64,000 nucleotides of DNA from Ecdyonurus torrentis (lineage: Eukaryota > Arthropoda > Insecta > Ephemeroptera > Heptageniidae). How positions within the stretch are numbered: the first letter of the stretch is position 1; every line of letters starts with the position of its first letter. This document shows, piece after piece, positions 1 through 12,037 of the stretch. Below the pieces are notes generated by a model. That model was not told the origin of the DNA. It did no database searches and saw only the letters and a program-made list of their open reading frames with translations. A program made the position numbers and the translations under genes. The stretch is taken from positions 22,064,501-22,128,500 of the forward strand of contig OX439135.1 of assembly GCA_949318235.1 (NCBI GenBank), read 5' to 3'.

Positions 1-451
1 TTGCTCAAACTAATATAAATTATACTAACAAAAAAATGCACTGTAGTATAGTTTGTAAATGTGAAACACAAAAATACTGATAATGATGTTAATTATTTTC
101 ACTGCATTTGTCAAAGAAAAACGTTCTTATTCTTGTACAAATTTTACTTGACAACTTTTAAACAAAATTCTAAATTATACTTAGACTAATTTTTTGTAAA
201 TATTATTTTATATATATACAACAGCATTGGTTTCTCTATTCTTTCTATTGATAATATGTCCATATTGAAAAGGTTTTTAATGTCCTATAATTCAATTTAC
301 AAAAATCGAGTTGACTTTTTTTTTTGTCTATCTTTCTTTCTGAGTTTACAATCACAGCTATAGTATCACCAAATATAAAAATGTAAATAAAACAAACAAA
401 CAAACCATTTTTATCCAATAAAACACAAAACACTAATTCCTCCCTTTTTTA

Positions 452-752
452 TAGGATTACTTTTTTTTTCTTGGTAAATTTGAAAGAAGATAGGAGAAAT
501 CAGCAAAGGCCTTACCATAGTGAAAAGAGTCCCATAGTTCATTGAAAATCTTGCTAGCACTACTTGCTGCTACTATTTAAAACCATAGTATAATTTATAC
601 TATGTTAAAAACTAATACATTGGGGGGGAAAAAACTCCAGGAGAGATGATGTGCTATAGCAAGATTTTCACGGAACTATGGGACTCTCTTCACTATGGTA
701 AGGCCCTTGATGGTTTCTCTTACCCTTTTCTTTCAAATTTATCAAATCCTTT
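452..752. repeat. Foldback (inverted-repeat) element, about 300 bp
   Basis: The left arm (about 452-562) and right arm (about 647-752) are imperfect reverse complements. The best-matched core reads CTTACCATAGTGAA on the left and TTCACTATGGTAAG on the right, followed by matching CCCATAGTTC / GAACTATGGG and AATCTTGCTA / TAGCAAGATT segments. The spacer is about 85 bp. This is the architecture of a non-autonomous foldback/MITE-like DNA transposon. Target-site duplications could not be fixed by eye. Confidence 0.75.
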
Positions 753-1874
753 TATTTATTATTTTTTTCTTCTCCAAGTTAAAATCTAGTATTTTAATTT
801 TCACTTATATATTGCTGTATCATAAATCATAATATAAATGCTTTAGGTATATATAGAAAAATGTGCACTGCTCATTATTCACAATGTAAATTATCACCAA
901 TTTTTGTCCATGTAAATACTTTGTAAGCTAAAATTAAAAGTACAACTATTTCTGTATAATTTACATAAAAAAAAATGGAAAAAGATAGGGGAAAAAAAAA
1001 AAAAAAAAAAAAAAAAAAGGTTCAGTAAATTATTGATTTGAAATAAACGTAGCATTATTTTTATCAAAGATAAACATTTTACTGCTCATTTATTTCAAAT
1101 AATAGTAATAAAAAGTTAGCAAATTTTCCATAAAATAAATTGCAAGATGAATCATATAGATCACTCAAATTAACCACCTTATTCTATTTTTTACAAAACA
1201 CTGATGTTTAATTGAAACCTTAATTTACATAATTTTAAAAAGCTTTTGTGTATACATAAATAAATGTCTATATAATGCACAAATAGAGATAGAAAAATAT
1301 CTTACAATGAAATTAAAGGGAAAAAAAACTCATCTGTATATAATTATACGTATATATTTGTCTATGTATAATATAATGTGATATTATTATGTACTTTTTA
1401 AAAAAAAATGTACTGTAATATTGTATAAAATAACATGATGTTCAATGTGTCATAATGAAATAAAATATACTAGTCATCAAATGATTAGATAAATATGTAA
1501 TAGATTTTATTTTATTGGGTGTTAAAAATGATATCCTTAACACAGGTTATCAGTTATCAGTTAAAAAAAAATATATATATATATTATGGCTTAAAACCTG
1601 TAAAAGTATGTTTAATATTTCTCATTTAAATTTCTCTGGAAGCAGTGGAGTAGTTTTCTCAAAAATCGTCAAAAAAACGTGTTTTTCCCCATAAGCGTAA
1701 TGTTAAAGTAGTGTATTCTTAGCTTTTCCCGCGTTTCCCCGCACGCTAAACCAATAACCTCCATTTATAAATTAATTATCAAAGCAATAGGGTCTTATCA
1801 TGATGAAATAAATGAAGTCTGTACACCATATACTGTTTATAGTATGTAGGTGGAGATCCTGCCTGAACATTGAT

Positions 1875-1992
1875 TTAAGGCGTAGAACACGCCTTGAACA
1901 AAATATAGCTTGTCTACAATATTCTAACATAACTAAATATCAATGTTGATTTGACCGGAGTTATTGATTTCTAATTTATTTTCCATTCAATT
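1875..1992 (+). repeat. Partial copy of the intron 1 hairpin element
   Basis: It begins TTAAGGCGTAGAACA and continues through GATTTCTAATTTATTTTCCATT. This parallels the left arm of the hairpin element at 5426-5742 with scattered substitutions and small indels. Similarity stops after about 118 bp, so only one arm is present here. The TTAA at the left edge matches the TTAA at both ends of the intact copy. Confidence 0.75.
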
Positions 1993-2695
1993 GTAATGTA
2001 AATTCTGTGTCTGTCGGGACCAAAAGGCAAAAAGGATTTAATATATCACTTTTCATTTTTCAATATTAAAAGCCTTACAATTTTGTGAATTGACCATTTC
2101 CTGGATCCCTTGGAATTTCAAAAAATTGAGAGTTAAATGTATTATTATTTTTAGAAAACTTCTGCACTATGATACTATCTCTGCACCAAATATATATATT
2201 TTTTTCAAATAAAAGAGATATACATACTATGTACATATACACTAATACTTAAACATTTATGTATTTTAATAATGCAAATAATATTTTTGTTGTTGTTGTT
2301 ATTAATATAATAGCTATTGATAATGATAAATAATACACAATATATAATAGACATAATATTATATTGATATACTATTTATAATATAAATAGTTTATATATT
2401 AAAATAATAACTGATTAAATATTAGGTAAAAATTAAAAATATTAAAGTTAAAACAATTATTTAAATTTTCAATAATTTCGTGCCTCTTTTAAATGCATTG
2501 TTTTAGTTAATTTATTTACCAATAGATGTCTAAAGTTGCTAAAAATTTTCCGAGATGCAAGATCTTTCAGGATTTTTCGAGTAGTAAAAAATAATCAAAA
2601 ATTGCGGAAAGGCAGTATAACGATAGGAATTTAATAAACATCGGTGCTTTAAAGATATTTTGAAATAAAAAACATTTAATAAAAATAAACGTATG

Positions 2696-2729
<34 letters not shown>

Positions 2730-3065
2730 AAAAAAGAAAGGTAATAATAAAAAATAAAAATAATAACATTTTCATTTTTTAATAATATTTTTGAATTTTG
2801 CTGATTATAATATGCAACGTATCCTAACCATGATAGTTGCCGAGTCCTATAAAACTTTTTTTTTTTTTTTTTTTTAATTTTGCATTTTTAAAAATCCACC
2901 GAAAAAATTCTAAAATATAATTGAAATTTATTTCTATTTTTATCAGATTTTTTTAAAATTACTATTATCATCAATAAATTTATATCCATTAAAGCAGTTA
3001 TCAAAATCAATAAAACTATGAAAATTATATTTAGAAATGCAAAATATTGACAATTTTATAATTTA

Positions 3066-3130
3066 GCCCCTGTAAAGTATGCAACTTGTTTAGCTTGGAA
3101 GCTAAAACAGTTGCATGTGCAGTCAGGGGC
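3066..3130. repeat. Compact 65-nt hairpin (mini inverted repeat)
   Basis: The two arms of about 31 nt are reverse complements with a few mismatches: GCCCCTG pairs with CAGGGGC, ATGCAACT with the later GTTGCAT region, and GTTTAGCTT with AAGCTAAAAC. Only about 2 nt separate the arms. It may be the relic of a very short palindromic transposon or a structured RNA. Its size is in the pre-miRNA range, but the loop is too tight for a typical miRNA precursor. Confidence 0.7.
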
Positions 3131-4305
3131 ACTAAAAATAAAATGCAATTTTAATGTATAATTAAATAAAAGTTATGGTAAAAATTAGGTAGCAAACGTG
3201 TTTTTCACGTGGCTTCCAAGATAATGTTTTGATTCGCGCTATAAAACTCCTCCTTTAGCCAATTTTTAAAGCTTTTGATCGAGTATATTTTTTTTGTGTT
3301 ATTTTTTTATAATATAAAAATGCCGCTACATGAGACGCCAGAATTGAGTTTTTGTTTCATAATTTTTTTAAAAAAAATGTGAAAAAATGAAATTATGAAT
3401 AGAAAAGCAGTTAAAAATAATTTTGATTAATAATAATTAGCATGATGCTTATTTAAATTTAATAAAAAATATAAAAAAGAAAATTTATTGAAGCTGATTA
3501 TCAAAAATAGGCGTGGTTTTAAGAATTCGAAAGATGGCCGAATGGAAGGGGGAAGTAACAGGAAAGAAGGAAATGAGGGGAAATTTTAAGGACGCCATGA
3601 TTTTGACAGCTGATTTTAGATTGTGTGTTTTAAAAATGTTGTGTTTTTAGGTTATAAAAAAACATTTATTTATACCCTCATATCTAATGTATACTAACAA
3701 GTGTTCTTATAATTATAGTTAATAATATATTATAAATAAAAATCAAAGTGTATACTATAAAAATAACTTTATATAATATCGTTTTTAGAAGCCGGAGACG
3801 AAGAGTGAAGGTGAACTATTTTTTTTAATGTTTGACGTAAAAAAATTGTACTTTACATTTTCTAAGTAAACTTTTGTTTAAACTTTGAAGAATATTTTTA
3901 ATGTGAAAATCAAAAGAATTGTTTTATTTTTTTTTATATAAAAATTAATATAATTTTTCCCTCCCTTATTTCCCCTATAATTTTACCCCCACTTAAAAAT
4001 ATTCCCCCACTACTGCGTATACAATATATTATTCTTTTTTTTTTTTTTTCACAAAACGTTTCAAAGCGTGATATTTTACGACGAGTTATACGAACTTGAA
4101 AATAGTATACAAAAGTACTTTATGAAAGTATAAAGTGTGTTCACTTATACAATAAGTTAGAATTTAAAAAATATATATTTTATTACTAACAAAAAAAAAA
4201 TAATATTTTTATTTATTTTTTTTTTAAGTTGAATAATAATTAAAAAAAAAAATTGGTAATAATTAAAAATACGTGAAAAAAAAGTTTTTTTTTTAATCGT
4301 TGTGA

Positions 4306-4527
<222 letters not shown>

Positions 4528-5127
4528 TAAATATGTAAACATGATCAATGCCTTTTTTTTTTTTTATTATTCTTAAAATTCTCAAAAAAGTCGTATAAAA
4601 AACTGGTTTAAATCTTGGACGAAAGTCTGAAAATATATACCGTACAAATTTTTCTTGAATTTATTTGTAAAAGTAACATATGTCCGATAATTACGACCCT
4701 AGTTTACCTGTTGGTAAAAAAATTAAAAGTACCGTTTTGGTCGAATAAAGGCTATAAAACAATAATAATAAAATTTTAAAAAAAAGTCTGTAATTTTAAT
4801 TTTTTATTCTTCTATTTTTATTTATTTTAAAAATAAATAAATCTGTATAATAAAATGATTAACAAATATGGAAAATAACAAAAATTAGCAGCATGTAATA
4901 TTATTATAATGTTCAAGAAATTAAGTAGAAATGCATAAATGAGTAATCAATTAATTGAAATAATATTCATAGTAAATTAAATTTAACCCAAAGGAATTAA
5001 AAAAAAATATATATATATATTATATTAATTTTTACTAAATTTTTTGATTTAAATATTTATGTTTTATTTATTAACTTATGATCATTCCATTTTACATTAA
5101 AAAAATATTTGTAGGAATCCTTAGAAA

Positions 5128-5256
5128 ATCGAACACTTGCAATGATTGAACTATATTTAAAAATAAATTTGAGTGCTCTTCATGCATTTCTAATGGAAAA
5201 ATCATTTTAACTTACACGTTGCATCGATTAAAAACATTTCATTGCAAGTGTTCCAT
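5128..5256 (+). repeat. MITE family D copy (ACTTGCAATGA termini)
   Basis: The termini are inverted repeats: GAACACTTGCAATGA on the left and TCATTGCAAGTGTTC on the right. The interior (AATGGAAAAATC, then ACTTACACGTTG, then GATTAAAAACATTTC) matches the reverse complement of 21241-21372, so this is a dispersed family of about 130 bp. A right-end fragment also lies at about 15658-15690. Confidence 0.8.
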
Positions 5257-5425
5257 TAAATTATTTTTTAATGTGCAATAAGCAAATTAAATAAACAATT
5301 AAAATTCATTAAATAAACAATTAAAATTCATACAGTCGTAAAATGTCTTGCGTGGTTGACAAAAATCAGGAAATTCAATAAATAAAATAGAAATGATCTT
5401 TTAATTTGAAAACCAAAAATGATCA

Positions 5426-5742
5426 TTAAAGGCGTAGAACACCTTGAACAAAAAACTTGCCTAATATCCTAACATACCCAAATATCAACATTATTTTGGC
5501 CGGAGTCATTGATTTCTAATTTATTTTCCATTTACAAAATGTCAGTTGCGGGTTTACTACGTCACAGCTCGCCTGGTCCACGCGCGCAGAAACAGGCGAG
5601 CTGTGACGTAGTAAACCCGCAACTGACATTTTGTAAATGGAAAATAAATTAGAAATCAATGACTCCGGCCAAAATAATGTTGATATTTGGGTAGTTTAGG
5701 ATATTAGGCAAGTTTTTTGTTCAAGGTGTTCTACGTCTTTAA
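5426..5742. repeat. Near-perfect 317-bp hairpin/foldback transposon in intron 1
   Basis: The two 150-nt arms (5426-5575 and 5593-5742) are almost exact reverse complements; I count about three mismatches. They surround a 17-nt GC-rich loop. TTAA occurs at both outer ends, compatible with TTAA target-site duplication as in piggyBac-type elements. The inner stem CAGCTCGCCTG / CAGGCGAGCTG is far more GC-rich than the surroundings. The near identity of the arms suggests recent insertion or ongoing arm conversion. A diverged half copy lies at 1875-1992. Confidence 0.9.
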
Positions 5743-6407
5743 GGTTTCTCCAAAAATATTATGTTTATCGTTTTATAGAAGGTATAGAAATAAAATTTTG
5801 ATATGCTTGTGAAATGAGGTATTTTTGAATATTATTTTGATATAAATTGGGTAGTAAAATAGTTACGTATTTTTTAGGGTCGTAAAATCACCTGTTTGGT
5901 GGTTATATTATACCCTCTTCGTCGATGATATATAAAATATGTTATATTGTTATGTATTATTTTTCAATATAATGTATTTATTTCTATATCATAGCGTTTT
6001 ATGTTAAATTTTATATTTTAGAATACTGTATTCACAAAATTTAATTTTTTATTCTAAAATTTTCAATAAAATAAATAATGAGTAACACTGTAATAATAAT
6101 TATATGGTCTCTTAAAAATATGATTTTTATTGTTTTTTCATTCACTTTAGTGGTACAAAATGGTAAAATTAATTTGGTTCATTGATAAAATAAAGTAAAT
6201 TTTATCAGATAGGGATTTGAATATCGTAGGACCTTAATCAATGAAAAAAATCATAGCAAAACTACGGTGAATTTACAAGAAAACATATTTATTGAAGGAT
6301 ATTAAATAATAAGAATTAAAAGGGCGAGATTCATAAGCCTGACAAATTTTAAGTAAGACAATTCTTTGTTAATTTATTTTTAAAAATATTTGAATTTATT
6401 GTTCCAG

Positions 6408-6481
6408 AAAACATACCTTGAACTGTCATCGGATGAAACCTGCACTTTTCAGCGTGCTTTGTGAGATCAAGGAAAAGACAG
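6408..6481 (+). CDS. exd: Extradenticle/PBX, coding exon 2 (PBC-A core)
   Basis: This 74-nt exon encodes residues 71-95 plus the first base of codon 96. It reads [25 protein letters not shown], the near-invariant core of PBC-A, which in the family contacts Homothorax/Meis/Prep and overlaps nuclear-export control. The acceptor is GTTCCAG before AAAACATACC, and the donor is ACAG followed by GTAAGA. It joins in phase with exon 1 (AG+A gives Arg71) and with exon 3 (G+TT gives Val96). It is too short to be seen as an independent ORF; identification rests on the family match and the two junction phases. Confidence 0.95.
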
Positions 6482-6671
6482 GTAAGAATTATAAACTTTA
6501 AACTTTTATTGGTTTATTTTTGTTATCAATATAGGTATTATGGGCAAAATAAAATACTATTATTATGGTCTTCGTTAAAGTAGGGGCCTCATTAAACCAC
6601 ATAAAAAAACAAATGATTTTTAAAGATAACAACAAAAAAAAAAAAAAAAAAAAAAAAAAGATCTCTAAAAA

Positions 6672-6915
6672 ACTAATGAACTTTTTTTATCAGAATGTAA
6701 ATATGGCCCCACAAGAGAGCGTGAAAATTCTTTTTGCGTAATAACTCTTGTTTCTGACGTCAGAAAATGTCAAAAATTAGTATGAAATTGTTGTGCATTA
6801 CATAAATTAAAATTTCTGATCACTAGTGCTGGTGCTAGGTTTTGAAATAAACTATATTGTTATTTATGTAAGTCCCAACAAATATTTTGTTATTACGAAT
6901 GCTTATGTTTTCTTC
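6672..6915 (+). repeat. Dispersed repeat family H, copy 1
   Basis: It shares an ordered set of blocks with 45602-45830 in the same orientation: ACTAATGA, GTAAATATGGCCCCAC, AGAGAGCGTGAAAA, AATTTCTGATCACT and GTTATTTATGTAAGTCCC. Transposon class is unknown: I see no clear terminal inverted repeat, tRNA-like head or poly-A tail. Similarity between copies is moderate, so the family is old. Confidence 0.65.
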
Positions 6916-7505
6916 TAGTATAATATACAGTACTGTATACTTCTCAAACGTTCACTTTCGATATTTTATAATTTTTTTATTTAGAAATTTCGTCAATGTT
7001 TTACGAATTTCAGAAATTAATGGTTTTCATATTCAGTCATAATCATAATACGAGATTACCATGAAAGGAAAGCCCCATTTAATAGGATTATAAAAGCTTT
7101 ACCATACCATACCAACTACAGAAGAAAAAAATTAGTCCACTTGAATTCATTCCTCGTCAACAGAGCACTTATAATTAAATTATTCATTTTCATAATTCTA
7201 TAATTAGAGATAAAAATTTACGAATGTGATTTGAGACCTTTTTTTTTTTTTTTAATATATTTTATGATCATACTTTAAAAGACCTCAGACATATGGTTAT
7301 AATTTGGTTATATAAATTTACTGTAAAGACTGAACGATTCTATTCGGGATGTTTGTAAGATTTAAAACTAAAATAGAATACCCTCCCTACACCACGTTTT
7401 TAATAAAACATAGAACTTTTTACCTATTTTTAGAACACTAGGCGTGAAAAATTCTCTACGGTTTGCTAACGTTATTCTATTTTAAATACTTCATTAGAAA
7501 TTATA

Positions 7506-7506
<1 letters not shown>

Positions 7507-7544
<38 letters not shown>
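7507..7544 (+). repeat. Poly-A tract (38 bp)
   Basis: Uninterrupted A run, one of many long A/T homopolymers in the window. I do not see a retroposon attached upstream, so it may be simple slippage. Confidence 0.9.
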
Positions 7545-7551
<7 letters not shown>

Positions 7552-10500
7552 TTTGGGGGATTTTAAAAACCCCATTTAAATTAATTGATTGAATTTGCGT
7601 TAAAAATGATTAAATAAATTGAAAGTGTTAATTATTTAATTGACGTGATATAATAATATGTTAATAAAATTGTGATTTTGGTTGAATATTTATATATAGA
7701 TAAAAATCGGTATATTAAAATTCAATTTATATTATATTGTTTTTTAAAATGTTATTTTTAAAATTACATTTAAAATTGTTATCATTAAAATTAAATCAAT
7801 GAATAATACATCAATTTTTTTGAGCTATATAACTCATTTCCTGTTACATCAAGCTAAGGATAAAAAAATTATAAAATAAATAAAAAGGAATTGAAAATAT
7901 AAAATTAAAAAAAATGTTTTAATCTCTTCATTTTTGAAGGAAAAAAAATTAATAGAGCAATTTTCCTATTTTTTAATGTACATTTTTGAATCCTTTTTTG
8001 TGTGTAATATAAAATAAAAGAACTTTTAGAATGTTTTGTACTTTATTTTCATAGTTTACGAAATTATATAAAAAGAAAAGTTTATTTATATTTTTATTAT
8101 ATTAATAATGGAAATAGCGTTTATTTAATTTAGAATAATCGTATAATAGAATTATTTATTTTTAAGAAATCTTGTTTAATTTTTAAGAAAATAATTATTT
8201 ACAACAAAACTATTATTTTTTTCTTAATTGATATAAAAACAGGTCATAAAAAAAGTCAACACACATTTTTACAAATACAAGTATTAAATTTTAATGATGC
8301 AAGTTGCAAGTTGTATGTGTATAAGTGTTGAGTTTTATATTTTATATAAAAACGAAGTCAAACATTTGGTCAAATGAACAATCAACCTCCTCCCCTCTCC
8401 TCTCATGATCTCTCTCAGCCTCGCTCTCTGCCTTTCACACTCCATAGCAGATTTGCATTGATGACCGGTTTTATATAAGTCAACTGATTACACTTTATAT
8501 TTACGTAATTTTTATTTCAATATTTTAATAATTTAAATCCCTTGTCAACTTACTTTTTTATCATTTATATTACTAAATTAATAATTACTATACCTTATTA
8601 TCCATGAATTAGACACCACCACGTTGATTTTGTATTTATTTTCATTTATTTCCTTTTTGATGGTTATTTCACATATCTGACGTCACAATGTCACAATGCA
8701 CTGAATTATATAAATACGCTTTATTTTTGAAATTTGCCTAAAATGATCCAAATTAAGCAAAATAATTTAGTATAAAAAAAAAAATAATAATAATATACTT
8801 ATTATTAATATTAAATACCATAGTGAACCAGTAATACAATTATATTTTTTTACCTGTTTAAAAGAAGTTACAAAATGAATTTCTATTTCTACAGAACGTT
8901 TTTTTACAATTTAAATTGAAAATTCTAAAACTTGTGTATAAAATATATTGAAAACAAGTTACTAATGCGGATAGAAAAATTACACGTTTTATACTAAATA
9001 AATAATACTGTACTTAAAATCACAGTCTTTTCAATCTAATAATATCTAATTATTACAAACAAGTTAAGTAATAACGTTAAATAAAATATAAAGCTTTTTT
9101 GCTTTAAATTTCACCTGTGTTTTTAAAATTTTACTGTCGAAAAAAAAAAAGACATAAAAATTGAGTTTATGATAATAAAAATAAAAACAGTACAATAATA
9201 CAGAGGATAAAAGATCATAAAAATGCATTAAAATATAAACAAACAATTATGTCAATAAAACGCACTATTTTAAAATATTTAAACCCACCTCTCTAATAAC
9301 TAAATGTATCATCATAAAAAAAAAAATGTATGAGTAATAATAATAATAAAGCAAAAAAAAAATTATAATCTTGAATATAAAATTATTATAATTAAATTTT
9401 TATTATGATAATAAAAAAAAATGTTTATAAAGTTATTAAAAAATATTATGTAGTTAAAATATTTTTAATTAATTATTTTTAATAACTTATTTTATTATTT
9501 ATTTTTATAAATATTAAATTTTATATAATATTATGCTTTATTTCGATACATTCGTAGCTTAAATGAAAGCTATGCATTTATGACACAGAACAGTCCTAAA
9601 ACGAGTTCATTGTTTAGTGAATGGTCATCAAGCTCATATGTACCATTGCTATTTTAAATTTTTTGAGATATTAATAATTATGTCTCTCTTTCGTAATTAA
9701 AACCAAATCGGATGTATTGATAATCCAAACTATTAAAATTGTAAGGAGAGTGGAATTAAAGAAATTTTGAAATACTATTAAATTGACTTGTCTTTAAAAC
9801 TGCAATTTTTTTTTTATAACTTCGTTTTAAAAGGCTCGATTTTTATTAAATGTTGCGATTTTTCCTTTAGATTTTTAGATGTATGGTAGTTTTATATATA
9901 TTTTTTATTATTATGATTTTTTTATTTTGACCAAAAACAATAAATATCACCTGCCAATACTCAAAACATTGATAGCTTACTTAAAAGTTGATATAGGATA
10001 TGAAGAATTTGCTTTTCCAAGTCTCATTTTAAACTTAATAAAAATTGTTTTTAAAATTCTAAAGGGATATAAAAAAAAAAAAAAAAAAAAAAATCAAAAT
10101 TGCACTTTTTAAACAAGCTTTGCAGATATTATACTTATAGCGTACTTTTTTGTAATATTTAAATACATACACTATTCAGAAGTTCATGAGAAAATATAAG
10201 ATTGCGCTGAATGTTTTTTAATTATAAGTTATTGCACGTCTTTTTCTGATACTTTTGACAGAATAAATAGTCTATATTATTTCATGATTATATGTTATTA
10301 TATTATATAATATATATTTTTGAAAAGAACTCTACAATTTTCTTTCTTATGCTTGTCAAATATTAAATGAAGTTTATTATTATTATTTTTCTTCACGTTT
10401 ATAGAAAGAGGGAGAAGGAAAGAATTTTTTTTAAGAGTGACAGAATTTAAACTTCTTTTTACATACTGTAACCTTTTTCACCTTTCCAGGTAGTTTTTCT

Positions 10501-10843
10501 TGCCTTCTGAAAGCAAGATATTTTTTTAAAGAAGTTTTATTCTGCATAAAAAGTTTAAAGAATTTATTTTCTCAGTGTGATTTGTATTTTATAAGAGAGG
10601 CAGTTTTTAGCATACATAACAATATATTTTTTTAGCAATTTTTGTTATGCATCTTTTAGTGTTTGGCTAATTGTTAGTAGAAATATAACCACATTCAATA
10701 TTTTGAAATAAAATAAAACTTTAATAAACGGATAAATAAAATAATAACAACAAAAATAATAAATTCTAATAGACGCAGATAGGATTAGAATTCAACGCAT
10801 TCTGAGTGTAACTACTAAATTTTAATTAATTAATAATTATATT

Positions 10844-10898
10844 TGTAAACCCTGTTCCCTTGCTCCACGAAATGCGTAATTCCAATTAGGTGATCGTA
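10844..10898 (-). repeat. MITE family C end fragment
   Basis: TAAACCCTGTTCCCTTGCTCC followed by GGTGATCGT is the reverse complement of the right half of the family C copy at 22721-22830 (GACGATCACC, then AACAGGGTTTA). Only about 55 bp is retained. Confidence 0.6.
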
Positions 10899-11033
10899 TT
10901 TTTTTTTTTTTAGCCCAAAAAACGGTTTGAGAATATCATTATTGCTATATGATTTTGGAAAATTTTGTAAATATGATACTGCTCCACTCCCTCAAAATTT
11001 TCTCTTTATTCTCCTACGCGGTCAAAATTAAAA

Positions 11034-11214
11034 ACGTAATAATTATGCTAGCTCAATGCAGCAAAAATTATGCACAACATCATGCATAATGCAATATTTT
11101 ATAGCGATTATACTACATAGCATAATAATTAAGATATTCAGCATAAACTTATCAAAAAGTAGCAACATTAGTGATCTACGATATAGGAATTATTAAATAC
11201 AGCATAAATTACGT
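11034..11214 (+). repeat. MITE family E copy (ACGTAATAATTATGCT termini)
   Basis: The left end ACGTAATAATTATGCT is complementary to the right end AGCATAAATTACGT. The same left end, followed by AGCTC and ATGCAGCAA, occurs at about 46531. The inverted form occurs at 28705-28911. This is a short AT-rich non-autonomous element. Confidence 0.7.
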
Positions 11215-11650
11215 AATTTATTTTTTCGGTACCTTTTTTTATTTTTATTATTATTTTTTTTTTATAATCTAAGAATCGCAAACACCGGATAATACTTAAA
11301 AATAAGATAAGTAGTTTTGCGTTCGTTAATTTTTCAAGCATTATAATAAACTTTTATATTATATATAAAAGTAATACTGTAAAGTTTAAAATTTATGTTA
11401 GTTACAAACAATGACACTGCTCATTGTTATGATTATATTCACGTCTTCCGGTAGTTAAAACATTAGGTAATTTATCATTTTGTCATTTTATAAAAAGTAG
11501 AAAATTATTTAATTAAAGTCATGGAGCGTAAAAAAAATTTATATGATACAAGTACTTTTCATTAAGTATACTTTATATATACTTTATATATACTAGTATA
11601 TCTTTATAAAGATACGTATTTAATTTTTGTTCTTTATCCATATACGTATA

Positions 11651-11845
11651 AGGTGCTTGCATTCATAATACAAGTTGACGCCATATGTCAGCTCTACATA
11701 AAATGGGCCGTAATAGGAAAATGACTTTTATTTCTTTGCCAGTTAAAGCAATGACGCTATTGTATAGGTTGAATTAAAATTTCAAGTATGCGAGAAAAAC
11801 AATATAATAAATAATACAAAAGTTAACCGATTTCCCAAAGAAAAG

Positions 11846-11877
<32 letters not shown>

Positions 11878-12037
11878 CAACAACGACGTTAAGTTTAACG
11901 AGAGTGTATGTGAATTTGCTCTTTTGCTGAGTAAGGAATTAATTTGAATTTGAGTTTCTCCTAGTCTGAGAAATTTTATTCATTGCTCCAGAAAGGTTTC
12001 GAAGCGCATTCAGTATGACGTCATGTGTATACTCCCT
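11651..12037 (+). repeat. MITE family A, copy 1
   Basis: It starts AGGTGCTTGCATTC and contains the family blocks GTTGACGCCATATG, AGGAAAATGAC, GAGAAAAACAAT and TGACGTCATGTGTAT, then ends ACTCCCTATA. The ends are degenerate inverted repeats of the family terminus AGGGTGTATGC. An internal 26-bp poly-A run interrupts it. The TGACGTCA octamer lies at 12016-12023. Confidence 0.8.
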
